Of a DNA stretch of 64,000 nt, positions 1-9,005 are shown one piece after another (within the stretch, counting starts at the first letter, position 1; each line of letters begins with the position of its first letter). The translations under genes were made by a program, and so were the position numbers. The stretch is from NCBI RefSeq assembly GCF_002211305.1, contig NZ_LOKW01000027.1, positions 330,861-394,860 of the forward strand, written 5' to 3'. The notes below the pieces were generated by a model. That model was not told where the DNA came from and ran no database searches. It saw only the letters and a program-made list of their open reading frames with translations. The DNA is from Rhizobium sp. R634. Lineage in GTDB: Bacteria > Pseudomonadota > Alphaproteobacteria > Rhizobiales > Rhizobiaceae.

Positions 1-599
1 TCGATCGGCGTGCCGGTGACGACGAAGTAGACGCCGACGATCAGGAAGACGACGAGGGCGAGAACCTTGACGAGGCTGAACCAGAATTCCAGTTCGCCGA
101 AGACCTTCACCGACAGAAGGTTCATCGAAAGGACGAGGACCAGCGCCGCCAGCGCAAAGACCCACTGATCGATCATTGCGATCCACGGGACATAGGCCTT
201 GAAGAAATTCATGTAGAGGGCGACCGCGGTAACGTCGGCGACCGCCGTCATCGCCCAGGTCAGCCAATACATCCAGCCGACCGCGAAGGCGAGCTTTTCG
301 CCGTAAAATTCCCGGGCATAGGAGACGAACGAGCCCGAGGTCGGGCGATGGACGATCAATTCGCCGAGCGCCCTCAGAACGAGAAAGGCGAAAAAGCCGC
401 ACAAGGCATAGACCAGCACAAGTGCCGGACCGGCAGCGGCAAGCCGGCCGCCGGCGCCGAGAAACAGCCCCGTGCCGATGGCGCCGCCGATGGCGATCAT
501 TTGGATCTGCCGCGGCTTCAGCGCCTTGTGGTAGCCGAGATCCTCCTCGGCGAAAACTTGGCCATCGGCCTCGGTTCTGGTGGATTGCATGACTGTCAT
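1..599 (-). CDS. ansP: L-asparagine permease (AAT/APC family), C-terminus cut by window edge
   Basis: Inner-membrane amino acid:proton symporter; only about the first 199 residues lie in the window and the frame is still open at base 1. The APC-family signature GGAIGTGLFLGAG sits at residues 38-50, followed by ALGELIVHRPTSGSFVSYAR and WMYWLTWAMT. These segments match E. coli AnsP more closely than GabP or ProY, as far as I can judge by eye. Hydrophobic helices begin at about residues 34, 56, 105 and 145. I chose ATG at 599 because a GGAGG lies 4 bases upstream; an in-frame ATG at 590 would be too far away. It is the last gene of the minus-strand run but is separated from the regulator before it by 227 bases, so it probably has its own promoter. 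Confidence 0.85.
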   Translation of the reverse strand, partial: MTVMQSTRTEADGQVFAEEDLGYHKALKPRQIQMIAIGGAIGTGLFLGAGGRLAAAGPALVLVYALCGFFAFLVLRALGELIVHRPTSGSFVSYAREFYGEKLAFAVGWMYWLTWAMTAVADVTAVALYMNFFKAYVPWIAMIDQWVFALAALVLVLSMNLLSVKVFGELEFWFSLVKVLALVVFLIVGVYFVVTGTPI

Positions 600-826
600 T
601 TCTCCTCCCTATGGGTTCGGCAACCTCCCGGCCGCCCCTCCGCGCAGACGCCATAAAGATGTTAATCTGCTATGCGGTCTGACAGGTTTGGCGAATAAAG
701 GAAGAACCACCTTGCAGTCAAGGATTTTCCGTCTGCTATTTGTGGATGCCGGCGGCCTGGAGAAAGGCAGTCTTGGCGGCGGGATTGGATCGATTTCCTA
801 GGCTTCCGTCAAAAGCGCCAAAGATA

Positions 827-1534
827 TCAGCGCAGCTCGATGCCGATGATGCGGCTGACAGCCGCCGCGACCTTCCTGAGATGGATTTCCATCGCCGCCT
901 GAGCCTCGGCCTCCGCCCCTATGCGGATGGCTTCGACGATGGCGCGATGCTCTTCATTCGATTCCTGGCGCCTTGGCCCCAAGGCGCTCAGCAGCTCGGA
1001 TTGCTGCGCCATCGCCTCGCGGACGTCATCGACGATATCGCGGAAGACGGCGTTCTTCGATGCCTCCGCGATCAGCCCGTGAAAATCCGAATCCAGCCGC
1101 ACCCAAGCCTCGGTATCTTCTTCCTGCTCCATCTGGTCGCAAAGGCGAAGCAGCCGGGACAGCTCATCGTCGCTCCGGCGCAGCGCCGCCCAACCGGCAG
1201 CCGACACCTCGACGAAAGGACGCGCCTCCATCAGATCACGCGCCGAATAATCGCCGTAACGGATATCTCCATCGCCGGCAGTCGCGAGCACATATGTTCC
1301 GCTTCCCGTTCGCGTCTCCGTCAGCCCCAAAATCTGCAGCGAGCGCAGCGCTTCGCGCACGATCGGGCGGCTCACGCCGTATTTTGCCGCGAGCTTCGCC
1401 TCCGACGGCAGTTTTGAACCGGCGGTAAACCGGCCGGAGAGAATGAGATTGCGCAAATCCTCGAACACCAGTTCCGAGGCGCTTTTTCGGCTGAGGATCG
1501 CGGAGTCGGAAAGCCAGCTTTCTAGATCGTTCAT
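827..1534 (-). CDS. GntR-family regulator, FadR/FCD subfamily (copy 1)
   Basis: DNA-binding transcriptional regulator. A winged-helix GntR domain covers about residues 15-85 (LPSEAKLAAKYGVSRPIVREA). It is followed by an FCD effector domain whose metal-binding positions are intact: the D/H pair in DSDFHG, the H in EEHRA and the H in EIHLRK. The start is uncertain because no convincing Shine-Dalgarno is visible. ATG 1534 is preferred over GTG 1558 because it aligns the N-terminus (MNDLESWLSD) with the neighbouring paralogue (MRDMDSWLSE). It lies directly downstream of that paralogue, after a 60-base gap. Both follow the dpp/AllE operon, so regulation of that operon or of ansP is likely (inference). 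Confidence 0.88.
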   Translation of the reverse strand: MNDLESWLSDSAILSRKSASELVFEDLRNLILSGRFTAGSKLPSEAKLAAKYGVSRPIVREALRSLQILGLTETRTGSGTYVLATAGDGDIRYGDYSARDLMEARPFVEVSAAGWAALRRSDDELSRLLRLCDQMEQEEDTEAWVRLDSDFHGLIAEASKNAVFRDIVDDVREAMAQQSELLSALGPRRQESNEEHRAIVEAIRIGAEAEAQAAMEIHLRKVAAAVSRIIGIELR

Positions 1535-1594
1535 CGCATTGCATTCGATCGGCGGCACCCCGAATGTCCGGGCGCCAAATTTGAAATCATACCT

Positions 1595-2305
1595 TCAGTG
1601 CAGTTCATTTTCATCGGCAATCCCGATGATGGAGCGCTTTACCTCCAGCAGGTGCTCCGCCATGGCGGCACGCGCCTCCTCCTCCCTGCCCGCGGCAACG
1701 GCCTCCAGAATACGGCGATGTTCCGCGTTGGACGCTCTGCGCCGTCCGCGAACATGCTCCACCAGTTCCGATTGCGTCGAAAGCGCGCCGCGAACATCGG
1801 CGACAACTTTCCTGAAGATCGCATTGCCCGAGGCCGCTGCGATTTCTCCGTGAAATGCCGCGTCCATCCGCACCCATTTCTGGACATCATCCTCGCCGTC
1901 CATCCGGTCGCATAGGGATGTCAGCAAGGCCAGTTGCTCGTCCGAGCGCCGTAGGGCGGCCCAACCCGCTGCCGGGATCTCAATGCAGGGACGCGCCTCC
2001 ATGAGATCACGGGCGGAATAGGCGCCGCCGCCGAGCTGCCGCGCCGGGCTTTCCGAAACGACGAAGGTGCCGCGGCCGGTCCTGGTCTGCGTGAATCCCA
2101 GCGTCTGAAGCGAGCGGAGCGCTTCACGCACGATCGCCCGGCTGATGCCGTACCGTTCGGCGAGTTGCACCTCCGAGGGAAGACGGATCCCGAGCGCCAA
2201 CTTCCGATCCACGATGGCCGTGCGGATATCTTCGAAGACCGCTTCGGCAGCGTTTCTCCGGCTTATTTCCTTCTTCTCCGACAGCCATGAATCCATATCC
2301 CGCAT
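1595..2305 (-). CDS. GntR-family regulator, FadR/FCD subfamily (copy 2)
   Basis: Paralogue of the regulator at 827-1534, with the same domain order: a wHTH in residues 15-85 (LPSEVQLAERYGISRAIVREA), then an FCD domain with DAAFHG, AEHRR and AEHLLEV. The block RDLMEARP..E..AAGWAALRRSDE is shared almost unchanged by both copies, so the pair looks like a local duplication whose ligand pockets then diverged. A TTG further upstream (2344) would add 13 residues without homology to copy 1; ATG 2305 is preferred. It begins 85 bases after the AllE-like gene and could be cotranscribed with it. Confidence 0.88.
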   Translation of the reverse strand: MRDMDSWLSEKKEISRRNAAEAVFEDIRTAIVDRKLALGIRLPSEVQLAERYGISRAIVREALRSLQTLGFTQTRTGRGTFVVSESPARQLGGGAYSARDLMEARPCIEIPAAGWAALRRSDEQLALLTSLCDRMDGEDDVQKWVRMDAAFHGEIAAASGNAIFRKVVADVRGALSTQSELVEHVRGRRRASNAEHRRILEAVAAGREEEARAAMAEHLLEVKRSIIGIADENELH

Positions 2306-2390
2306 CGAAGGACGATGCGGGCAATCGGCAGAGCTGTCAAGCAACCGGACAGGCTCTTCGGCAGCGTGCCCGTCGCATCCGGCGCGGGGC

Positions 2391-3212
<822 letters not shown>

Positions 3213-3291
3213 TGATGCGGCTTCCCAGGCAGGTGTCTCTGCATCTGCTTTATGCGCCGCCAGCCGGTTAGGCAACTCCCAACGGCTTTCG

Positions 3292-5127
3292 CTACCGGTC
3301 AGCCATCACCAGATGGCCCGGCCCCACCTCGCGATACAAGGTGGCCGGAGGCTGGTAGTCGACTGATCGCATCGGGCTCTTGATCTCGTCATTCGCCACC
3401 ATACGCTTTTCGTGGCGGCGGTCCGGATCGGGCACAGGCACGGCCGAAATCAGCTTCTTCGTGTAGGGATGCTGCGGATTTTCGAAGACCGCGGCGCGCG
3501 GGCCAATCTCGACGATCTCGCCGAGATACATCACCGCCACCCGGTGGCTGACGCGTTCGACCACCGCCATGTCGTGCGAAATGAACAGGAAGGCGAGATT
3601 GAGGCTCTGCTGCAGGTCCAGCATCAGGTTGATGACCTGCGCCTTGATCGACACGTCAAGCGCCGACACGCTTTCGTCAGCGACGATGACCTTCGGCCGC
3701 AGGGCGAGCGCGCGGGCGATGCAGATGCGCTGCCGCTGGCCGCCGGAAAATTCATGCGGATAGCGCGAAGCCATATCGTGGGAGAGGCCGACCTTCACCA
3801 GCAGGTCGGCAACGACCTCCCTCGCCTGTTTCGCATTGCCCATCCTGTGTTCGAGATAGGGTTCGGAGATCGACGCCCCTACCGTCATGCGCGGATTGAG
3901 GCTGGCAAAGGGATCCTGGAAGATCATCTGCACCGATTTGCGCATCTCGCGCAGATCCTTCCTGTCGAGGCCGAGCACCTCCCTGCCCTCGACGAGAACG
4001 GAACCCGCCTGCGGCTCGATGAGACGCATGATGGCGCGCCCCGTCGTCGATTTGCCGCAGCCGGATTCGCCGACGAGTGACAGCGTCTCGCCGGCATGAA
4101 GATCGAAGGAGACGTTTTCGACCGCATGCACCCGGCTGGTCAGCCGATTGAAGAGGCCGGAATGAATGTCGAAACGCTTGGTGAGGTTCTTCACCTGCAG
4201 CACCGGCTTCGCCGCAACCGTATCGGCAGCCTCGGCGGGAACGTCCGATTCGCCTGTCGCCGTATTGACGACGGGAAAACGCAGCGGCCTCTGCCGGCCC
4301 TGCATCGAGCCGAGCACCGGCACGGCGGATAGCAGCGCCCTGGTATAGGGATGTTTGCCGCGGTGGAAGATATCGGCCGTGGCGCCGCTTTCGACCTGCT
4401 CGCCGCGATACATCACCACCGTTCTGTCGGCGATCTCGGCGACGACGCCCATGTCATGCGTGATGAAGAGAACGGAGGTCCCCTCCTCGTCCTGCAGCAT
4501 CTTGATGAGATCGAGGATCTGGCCCTGGATCGTCACGTCGAGTGCTGTCGTCGGCTCGTCGGCGATCAAAAGCTTCGGCCGGCTGGCGAGCGCCATGGCG
4601 ATCATCACCCGCTGGCGCATGCCGCCGGAAAAGCGATGCGGATATTCGTCGAAGCGCGAGGCGGCCGAGGGGATGCGGACCTTTTCGAGGAGCCTGATCG
4701 TCTCGGCCCTGGCATCGGCCTTGCTCATCGCGGAATGGCAAAGCAGCGCTTCGGAAATCTGATCGCCGATGGTGAAGAGCGGATTGAGCGAGGTCATCGG
4801 CTCCTGGAAGATCATCGCCACCTCATTGCCGCGCACCTGCCGCATGGCCTGTTCCGGCAGGGCCAGCAGGTCGCGGCCGCCGAGCATGACGCGGCCCTCG
4901 ATGCGGCTCACATCCGTCTGCAGCAGCCGCATGATCGACAGCGAGGTGACGCTCTTGCCCGAGCCGGATTCGCCGACGATCGCCACCGTCTCGGCGGGCG
5001 CGACGGTGAAGGAGACGTCGCGCACCACGGGTTTCCAGGCGCCGTCGACCAGAAAGGAAGTCGTCAGCCCCTCAACGGAAAGAACGGGGGTGGCTGTCTC
5101 GATCAACTGCGCTTGGACGTTTGCCAT
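3292..5127 (-). CDS. fused dipeptide/oligopeptide ABC transporter ATPase (DppD-DppF type)
   Basis: Cytoplasmic energy subunit of a peptide/nickel/opine-type importer, with both ATPases on one 611-residue chain. Domain 1 has Walker A GESGSGKS at 52-59, signature FSGGMRQR near 167 and Walker B LLIADEPTTALD. Domain 2 has Walker A GESGCGKS at 353-360, signature FSGGQRQR and VIVADESVSALD. Each half carries the C-terminal (HP)YT..L..AVP element of the OppD/OppF family. A strong GGAGGAG precedes ATG 5127, 18 bases after the SelA-like gene stops. Because both nucleotide sites are on one protein, the operon needs no second ATPase. Partners are the permeases at 6976-8786 and the binding protein at 9006-10532. 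Confidence 0.93.
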   Translation of the reverse strand: MANVQAQLIETATPVLSVEGLTTSFLVDGAWKPVVRDVSFTVAPAETVAIVGESGSGKSVTSLSIMRLLQTDVSRIEGRVMLGGRDLLALPEQAMRQVRGNEVAMIFQEPMTSLNPLFTIGDQISEALLCHSAMSKADARAETIRLLEKVRIPSAASRFDEYPHRFSGGMRQRVMIAMALASRPKLLIADEPTTALDVTIQGQILDLIKMLQDEEGTSVLFITHDMGVVAEIADRTVVMYRGEQVESGATADIFHRGKHPYTRALLSAVPVLGSMQGRQRPLRFPVVNTATGESDVPAEAADTVAAKPVLQVKNLTKRFDIHSGLFNRLTSRVHAVENVSFDLHAGETLSLVGESGCGKSTTGRAIMRLIEPQAGSVLVEGREVLGLDRKDLREMRKSVQMIFQDPFASLNPRMTVGASISEPYLEHRMGNAKQAREVVADLLVKVGLSHDMASRYPHEFSGGQRQRICIARALALRPKVIVADESVSALDVSIKAQVINLMLDLQQSLNLAFLFISHDMAVVERVSHRVAVMYLGEIVEIGPRAAVFENPQHPYTKKLISAVPVPDPDRRHEKRMVANDEIKSPMRSVDYQPPATLYREVGPGHLVMADR

Positions 5128-5145
5128 GTCGGCTCCTCCTACGGC

Positions 5146-6342
5146 TCAATCCGGCCAGCGCAGCAAGCCGTCGAAGCGGTGCCGGCTGCGGTTTTCGATC
5201 GGCGTTGCGATGATCTCGTTGGAGGCGCGCGCCTTGTCGAGTTCCTCGGCCAAGCGGTTCGCGACGATGACTTCCTGGCCCGGATGCAGGTTGCACGGGT
5301 CGAGATAGAAATAGCGGTGCTCGACCTCGTGATCGCGCACGATGATCGGCGGGCTGCCCTTGGCCAGCGCATCGGCCAGATCCCAGGCAGTGATATGGGC
5401 CTGTTCGGCATCGACGATGAGGCGCAGCCGGTCGAGCGGATTGTTGGTGGGATCGGGCTCGATCAGCGCGGTAACGCCAGGACGGCCGGCGAGCGTGCGC
5501 TTCCACAGATTGAGATAGCCGGTTTCGCGCTCCCGGATGCCGGCATGATCGCGCTTTTCCCAGGCTTCCAGCGCCGCCATGACGCCGAAGATGCTCTCCT
5601 TGCCGACCTTCATGCCGCGGCCGATGCCCGTGTTCTGCAGGAAGGCGTGACGCACCAGCTCTTTCCTGCCGGCAACGATGCCCGAGGTCGGGCCGCCGAG
5701 GAACTTGTGGCCGGAATAGAGCGCGATATCGGCCCCCTGCTCGAGGAAAATCTTGAGACCGTATTCCGAGGCCGCATCGACAATGACAGGCACGCCCCTG
5801 GCATGGGCGATCTCGACGAATTCCTTGAGATTCAACAAGCCGTAATCAACGACATGGTGGGAGACGACATAGACGGCAGCGGCGGCCTTCTCGGTGATGG
5901 CCTTTTCCATGTGGAAGCGATGCGTCGAGGTCGCCTGTCCCACAAGCACGACCTTGCCGCCGGCCAGCCGAATTGCCTGGTCGACGGGGGCGCCGTAGCT
6001 CACAACATGGCCCATCTGCACCAGCACTTCGTTCTTCTCGGGCACCGCATCCGGCAGTTTCTCGATCGCCAGCAGATTGTCGCCGGTGATCGCGCCGGCG
6101 ACGGCGAGCGAAATGCCCGCCGAGCATGAGGCGGTGACGAAGCCCGCCTCGCCGCCGGTCAGCCGGGCAATGACGCTGCTCGCCTTGCGCTGCAGATCGT
6201 TGATCTCGACGAAGTGCGGCAGAATCGACGCCATCGCTTCGATCGCTTCCGGCACGACGATCGACGCACCCAGGCTGGTCATCGTGCCCGATACGTTGAT
6301 GACGGGGCGGAGGCCGATCGATGGTCTCATATCAGTGGACAT
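5146..6342 (-). CDS. SelA-like PLP-dependent enzyme (D-glucosaminate-6-P ammonia-lyase / DgaE-like family)
   Basis: Fold-type I pyridoxal-phosphate enzyme of 398 residues, related to selenocysteine synthase SelA but too short and with the wrong neighbours for that role. The predicted PLP lysine is K213 in SGHKFLGG, preceded by the aspartate of VIVDAASEYG. ATG 6342 has GGAG 7 bases upstream; the reading frame extends further but without homology. Known relatives include the ammonia-lyase of D-glucosaminate catabolism, and alpha,beta-elimination is the usual chemistry (family knowledge). Its neighbour is a RidA protein, which normally hydrolyses the enamine/imine released by such PLP lyases. 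The substrate cannot be read from sequence. Confidence 0.82.
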   Translation of the reverse strand: MSTDMRPSIGLRPVINVSGTMTSLGASIVVPEAIEAMASILPHFVEINDLQRKASSVIARLTGGEAGFVTASCSAGISLAVAGAITGDNLLAIEKLPDAVPEKNEVLVQMGHVVSYGAPVDQAIRLAGGKVVLVGQATSTHRFHMEKAITEKAAAAVYVVSHHVVDYGLLNLKEFVEIAHARGVPVIVDAASEYGLKIFLEQGADIALYSGHKFLGGPTSGIVAGRKELVRHAFLQNTGIGRGMKVGKESIFGVMAALEAWEKRDHAGIRERETGYLNLWKRTLAGRPGVTALIEPDPTNNPLDRLRLIVDAEQAHITAWDLADALAKGSPPIIVRDHEVEHRYFYLDPCNLHPGQEVIVANRLAEELDKARASNEIIATPIENRSRHRFDGLLRWPD

Positions 6343-6412
6343 GAAGTTCTCCAGAATTCTGGGTCGGGGAGCAGGATATGGGGAAACGCTGCTCCCAATA
6401 TGAAAATTCCCG

Positions 6413-6913
6413 TCAGCCATGCAAGGCGACGATCGCCTCGATTTCGACGGTGATGTTGCCCGGCAACGAGCCGAAGCCCACGGCCGAACGGGCATGTTCG
6501 CCGGCCGGCCCGAAGACTTCGATCAGCAGATCCGAGCAGCCGTTGATGACGCTCGGATGATCCTCGAAGTCGGGCACGGCATTCACCATGCCGAGCAGCT
6601 TGACCACCCGCTTGACGCGGGAGAGATCACCCAGCGCATCCTGCATGACCGACAGCAGGTTGATGCCGGTCAACCGCGCGTGACCGTAAGCCTCTTCGAC
6701 ACCAACGCCACCAGCGCCGACCTTGCCGGCATGCAGGAAGCCATCGGCCTCGCGCGGCCCCTGGCCGGAGAGATAGAGCATGTTACCTTCCAGCACATGC
6801 GTCACGAAATTGGCGATCGGCGGCGGCGGCGGCGGAAGCGTAATACCGAGAGCGGAAAGCCGTTCGTAAGGCGAGTTTTCGACCTTGCCGGCGGCGGTGG
6901 GAAACTGATTCAC
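6413..6913 (-). CDS. RidA/YjgF family enamine/imine deaminase
   Basis: Small cytosolic protein of 166 residues, of the longer YjgF subclass. It shows LYLSGQGP near residue 47, the helix ...LTGINLLSVMQDALGDLSRVKRVVKLLGMVNAVPDF, and FGPAGEHARSAVGFGSLPGNITVEIEAIVAL, which includes the arginine and glutamate regions of the active site. The start is taken as GTG 6913, since AGGAG lies 6 bases upstream; an in-frame ATG at 6928 would overlap that Shine-Dalgarno. A proline run (PPPPPP) sits near residue 31. It lies between the SelA-like enzyme and the permeases, consistent with clearing a reactive imine from the PLP reaction. Confidence 0.87.
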   Translation of the reverse strand: MNQFPTAAGKVENSPYERLSALGITLPPPPPPIANFVTHVLEGNMLYLSGQGPREADGFLHAGKVGAGGVGVEEAYGHARLTGINLLSVMQDALGDLSRVKRVVKLLGMVNAVPDFEDHPSVINGCSDLLIEVFGPAGEHARSAVGFGSLPGNITVEIEAIVALHG

Positions 6914-6975
6914 GCAAACTCCTGTCATGCAATTTTTGATCTGGCGAATTGGATACCCGGCATTTCGCCGGCGGA

Positions 6976-7845
6976 TTAAAGGTCCTTGCGAAGTCTTGGG
7001 TCGAGCATGTCCCTGAGGCCGTCGCCGACCATCTGCAGCGACAGCACCGAGAGAATGATTGCAACGCCGGGAAACAGCGTCATCCAGTCGGCCTGGCCGA
7101 TATATTGCCGGCCGGCGGCGATCATCGTTCCCCAGGTCGGGATCTCGGGACTGACGCCGAGGCCGAGGAAAGAGAGGCCCGCTTCGGCCAGCATGGCGCT
7201 GGCGAAGAGGAACGTGCCCTGCACGAGGATCGGCGACAGCAGATTGCGCAGCACATGCCGCGTCATAATGTGGAAGGTCGAGATGCCGAGCGCCCGCGCG
7301 GCCTCGACATAGGGAAGCTCGCGAATGACGAGCGTCGAAGCGCGCACGATGCGGGCAAGGCGCGGCGCATAGACGATCGACAGCGCGATGATGACAGTCG
7401 TCAACGAGGGCCCGAGGGCGGCGACGAGCGCGATCGCCAGCAGAATATCCGGAAAGGCCATCATCGCATCGATCAGCCGGGCGATCGGCGTGTCGAGCTT
7501 CTGGAAGAAGCCGGCAAGCAGGCCGAGTGTGACGCCGATCAGCGCCGAAAGGGCGACGACCGCCGCACCGACCAGCAGCGACAGGCGGCCGGCGAAGATG
7601 GTGCGCGAGAAGACGTCGCGGCCGAACTCGTCCGTGCCGAAGAAGAAGATCTCGCTCGGCGGCTTTAGCCGGTTGACGATCGAAAGCTTGGAAGGCGAAT
7701 AGGGCGCCACGACGGGCGCGAAGGCCGCAAGCAGCACGAAGATCGTCAGGATCAGGAGGCCGCAGGCCACAGTCTTGCGCTTCAGAAGGCGGCGAACGAA
7801 TTTGCTGCCCTCGCTTTCGACCGGTTTGATTGCGATATCGGCCAT
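6976..7845 (-). CDS. dppC: peptide-type ABC transporter permease, DppC class
   Basis: Inner-membrane subunit of 289 residues. It has a cytoplasmic N-terminal tail, a first helix (VACGLLILTIFVLLAAFAP) and the FGTDEFGRDVFSRTIFAGRLSL motif typical of DppC. The EAA loop that contacts the ATPase reads EAARALGISTFHIMTRHVLRN. Its start codon overlaps the stop of the DppB gene by one base (TGATG), so the two are translationally coupled. Substrate class within the peptide/opine/nickel family is not determined by the permease sequence. Confidence 0.92.
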   Translation of the reverse strand: MADIAIKPVESEGSKFVRRLLKRKTVACGLLILTIFVLLAAFAPVVAPYSPSKLSIVNRLKPPSEIFFFGTDEFGRDVFSRTIFAGRLSLLVGAAVVALSALIGVTLGLLAGFFQKLDTPIARLIDAMMAFPDILLAIALVAALGPSLTTVIIALSIVYAPRLARIVRASTLVIRELPYVEAARALGISTFHIMTRHVLRNLLSPILVQGTFLFASAMLAEAGLSFLGLGVSPEIPTWGTMIAAGRQYIGQADWMTLFPGVAIILSVLSLQMVGDGLRDMLDPRLRKDL

Positions 7846-8786
7846 CAGTAGCGCACCCTCGGATCGACCAGCAGATAGAGCATGTCGATTGCAAAATTGA
7901 TCAGCACATAGAGCGCGGCGATGACGAGCAGCGCGCCCTGGATGACGGGGTAGTCGCGGCGCAGCACCGCCGAGACGACGAGATTGCCGACGCCCGGCAG
8001 GCCGAAGACGGTCTCGGTGACGACAGCGCCCGATATCAGCACCGCCGCCGTCAGGCCGATCACCGTCAGGATCGGGATCAGAGCATTCTTCAGCGCATGC
8101 TTTAGGATGACCTTGCGTTCGACCAGCCCCTTGGCGCGCGCCGTACGGATATAATCGTCGCCGAGCACATCGAGCATCGAGGCGCGGGTAAAGCGCAGGA
8201 TCAGCGCCGAAGAGACGATGCCGAGCGCGAAGGCCGGCAACGTCAGATGGTACATGCGGTCGGCGAAGGTCGAGCCCGGGCCGCCATAACCCGAGACCGG
8301 GAAGAGGTTGAGCCGGACGGCGAAGAACTGCATCAGGATGAGGCCGAGCCAGAAGCTCGGAATGCTGGCGGCGAACATGGCGAGCGTCGTTGCCGCCTGG
8401 TCGACGAAGGAGCCGCGCCGATAGGCGGCGTAAATGCCGATCGGGAGCGCGATGACGCTGGCGATGGCAAGCGAAAACAGCGTCAGGAAGAAGGTGGGCT
8501 CGGCGCGGTCGAGTAGCGCCGACGTGACCGGCATGTTGAGGAAGATTGACTGGCCGAGATCGCCCTTTAGCAACTGGCCGATATAATAGAGATATTGCAG
8601 ACCGAGCGACTGATCGAGCCCGAGCCTGCTTCTCAGATCGGCAATATCCTGCGGCGTCGCATCCGGCCCGAGCATGACGGCCGCCGGATCACCCGGCGTC
8701 ACGCGCACGATAACGAAGACGATCGTGACGACGAGAAACATCACGACGATCATGCCGAACAGGCGCTGGAGGATGTAGCGGATCAT
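7845..8786 (-). CDS. dppB: peptide-type ABC transporter permease, DppB class
   Basis: Inner-membrane subunit of 313 residues starting MIRYILQRLFGMIVVMFLVV. It carries the DppB features VTPGDPAAVMLGPDAT, the loop FYxG-like LYYIGQLLKGDLGQSI, and the EAA-type segment YIRTARAKGLVERKVILKHALKNALIP near residue 190. It ends FAIDMLYLLVDPRVRY, the usual DppB C-terminus. It is separated from the binding-protein gene by 219 bases that hold a large palindromic repeat, and is coupled to DppC by a 1-base overlap. Confidence 0.93.
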   Translation of the reverse strand: MIRYILQRLFGMIVVMFLVVTIVFVIVRVTPGDPAAVMLGPDATPQDIADLRSRLGLDQSLGLQYLYYIGQLLKGDLGQSIFLNMPVTSALLDRAEPTFFLTLFSLAIASVIALPIGIYAAYRRGSFVDQAATTLAMFAASIPSFWLGLILMQFFAVRLNLFPVSGYGGPGSTFADRMYHLTLPAFALGIVSSALILRFTRASMLDVLGDDYIRTARAKGLVERKVILKHALKNALIPILTVIGLTAAVLISGAVVTETVFGLPGVGNLVVSAVLRRDYPVIQGALLVIAALYVLINFAIDMLYLLVDPRVRY

Positions 8787-8840
8787 CCGAACTGCTCCTG
8801 CGCTCGGTGCTTACAGGACTGCAGCGGAACGCCCCGCTCG

Positions 8841-8976
8841 CCCTCATTCCTGTGCTCGTCACAGGAATCCAGCCACGGCGCGTCTGCGCCGTGAATGGAT
8901 CTTTTGACAAATAAGAGTCTCCCGCGCCCAAGGACTTGAGCGCGCTGGATTCCTGTGACGAGCACAGGAATGAGGG
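8841..8976. repeat. large palindromic intergenic repeat (RIME-like)
   Basis: Two 33-base arms, 8841-8873 and 8944-8976, are perfect reverse complements (core TTCCTGTGCTCGTCACAGG). Between them are a second hairpin at 8874-8893 (CACGGCGC-GTCT-GCGCCGTG) and an imperfect GCGC-rich one. Size, mosaic hairpin structure and intergenic site match the rhizobial RIME class of elements as I remember it. It lies inside the dpp operon between the binding-protein gene and dppB, where the folded RNA could protect the upstream mRNA. Confidence 0.8.
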
Positions 8977-9005
8977 AGCAAGTAGTAGGCACCGAAATCA
9001 CTCCA

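Noticed and set aside
4351..6129. 592-codon plus-strand open frame
   Set aside because: It lies antisense to the ATPase and SelA-like genes, has the His/Asp/Arg-rich composition of a GC-rich shadow frame and shows no family motif.
5146..6342. True selenocysteine synthase (selA)
   Set aside because: No selB, selD or SECIS context, the protein is shorter than SelA, and it is embedded in an importer operon.
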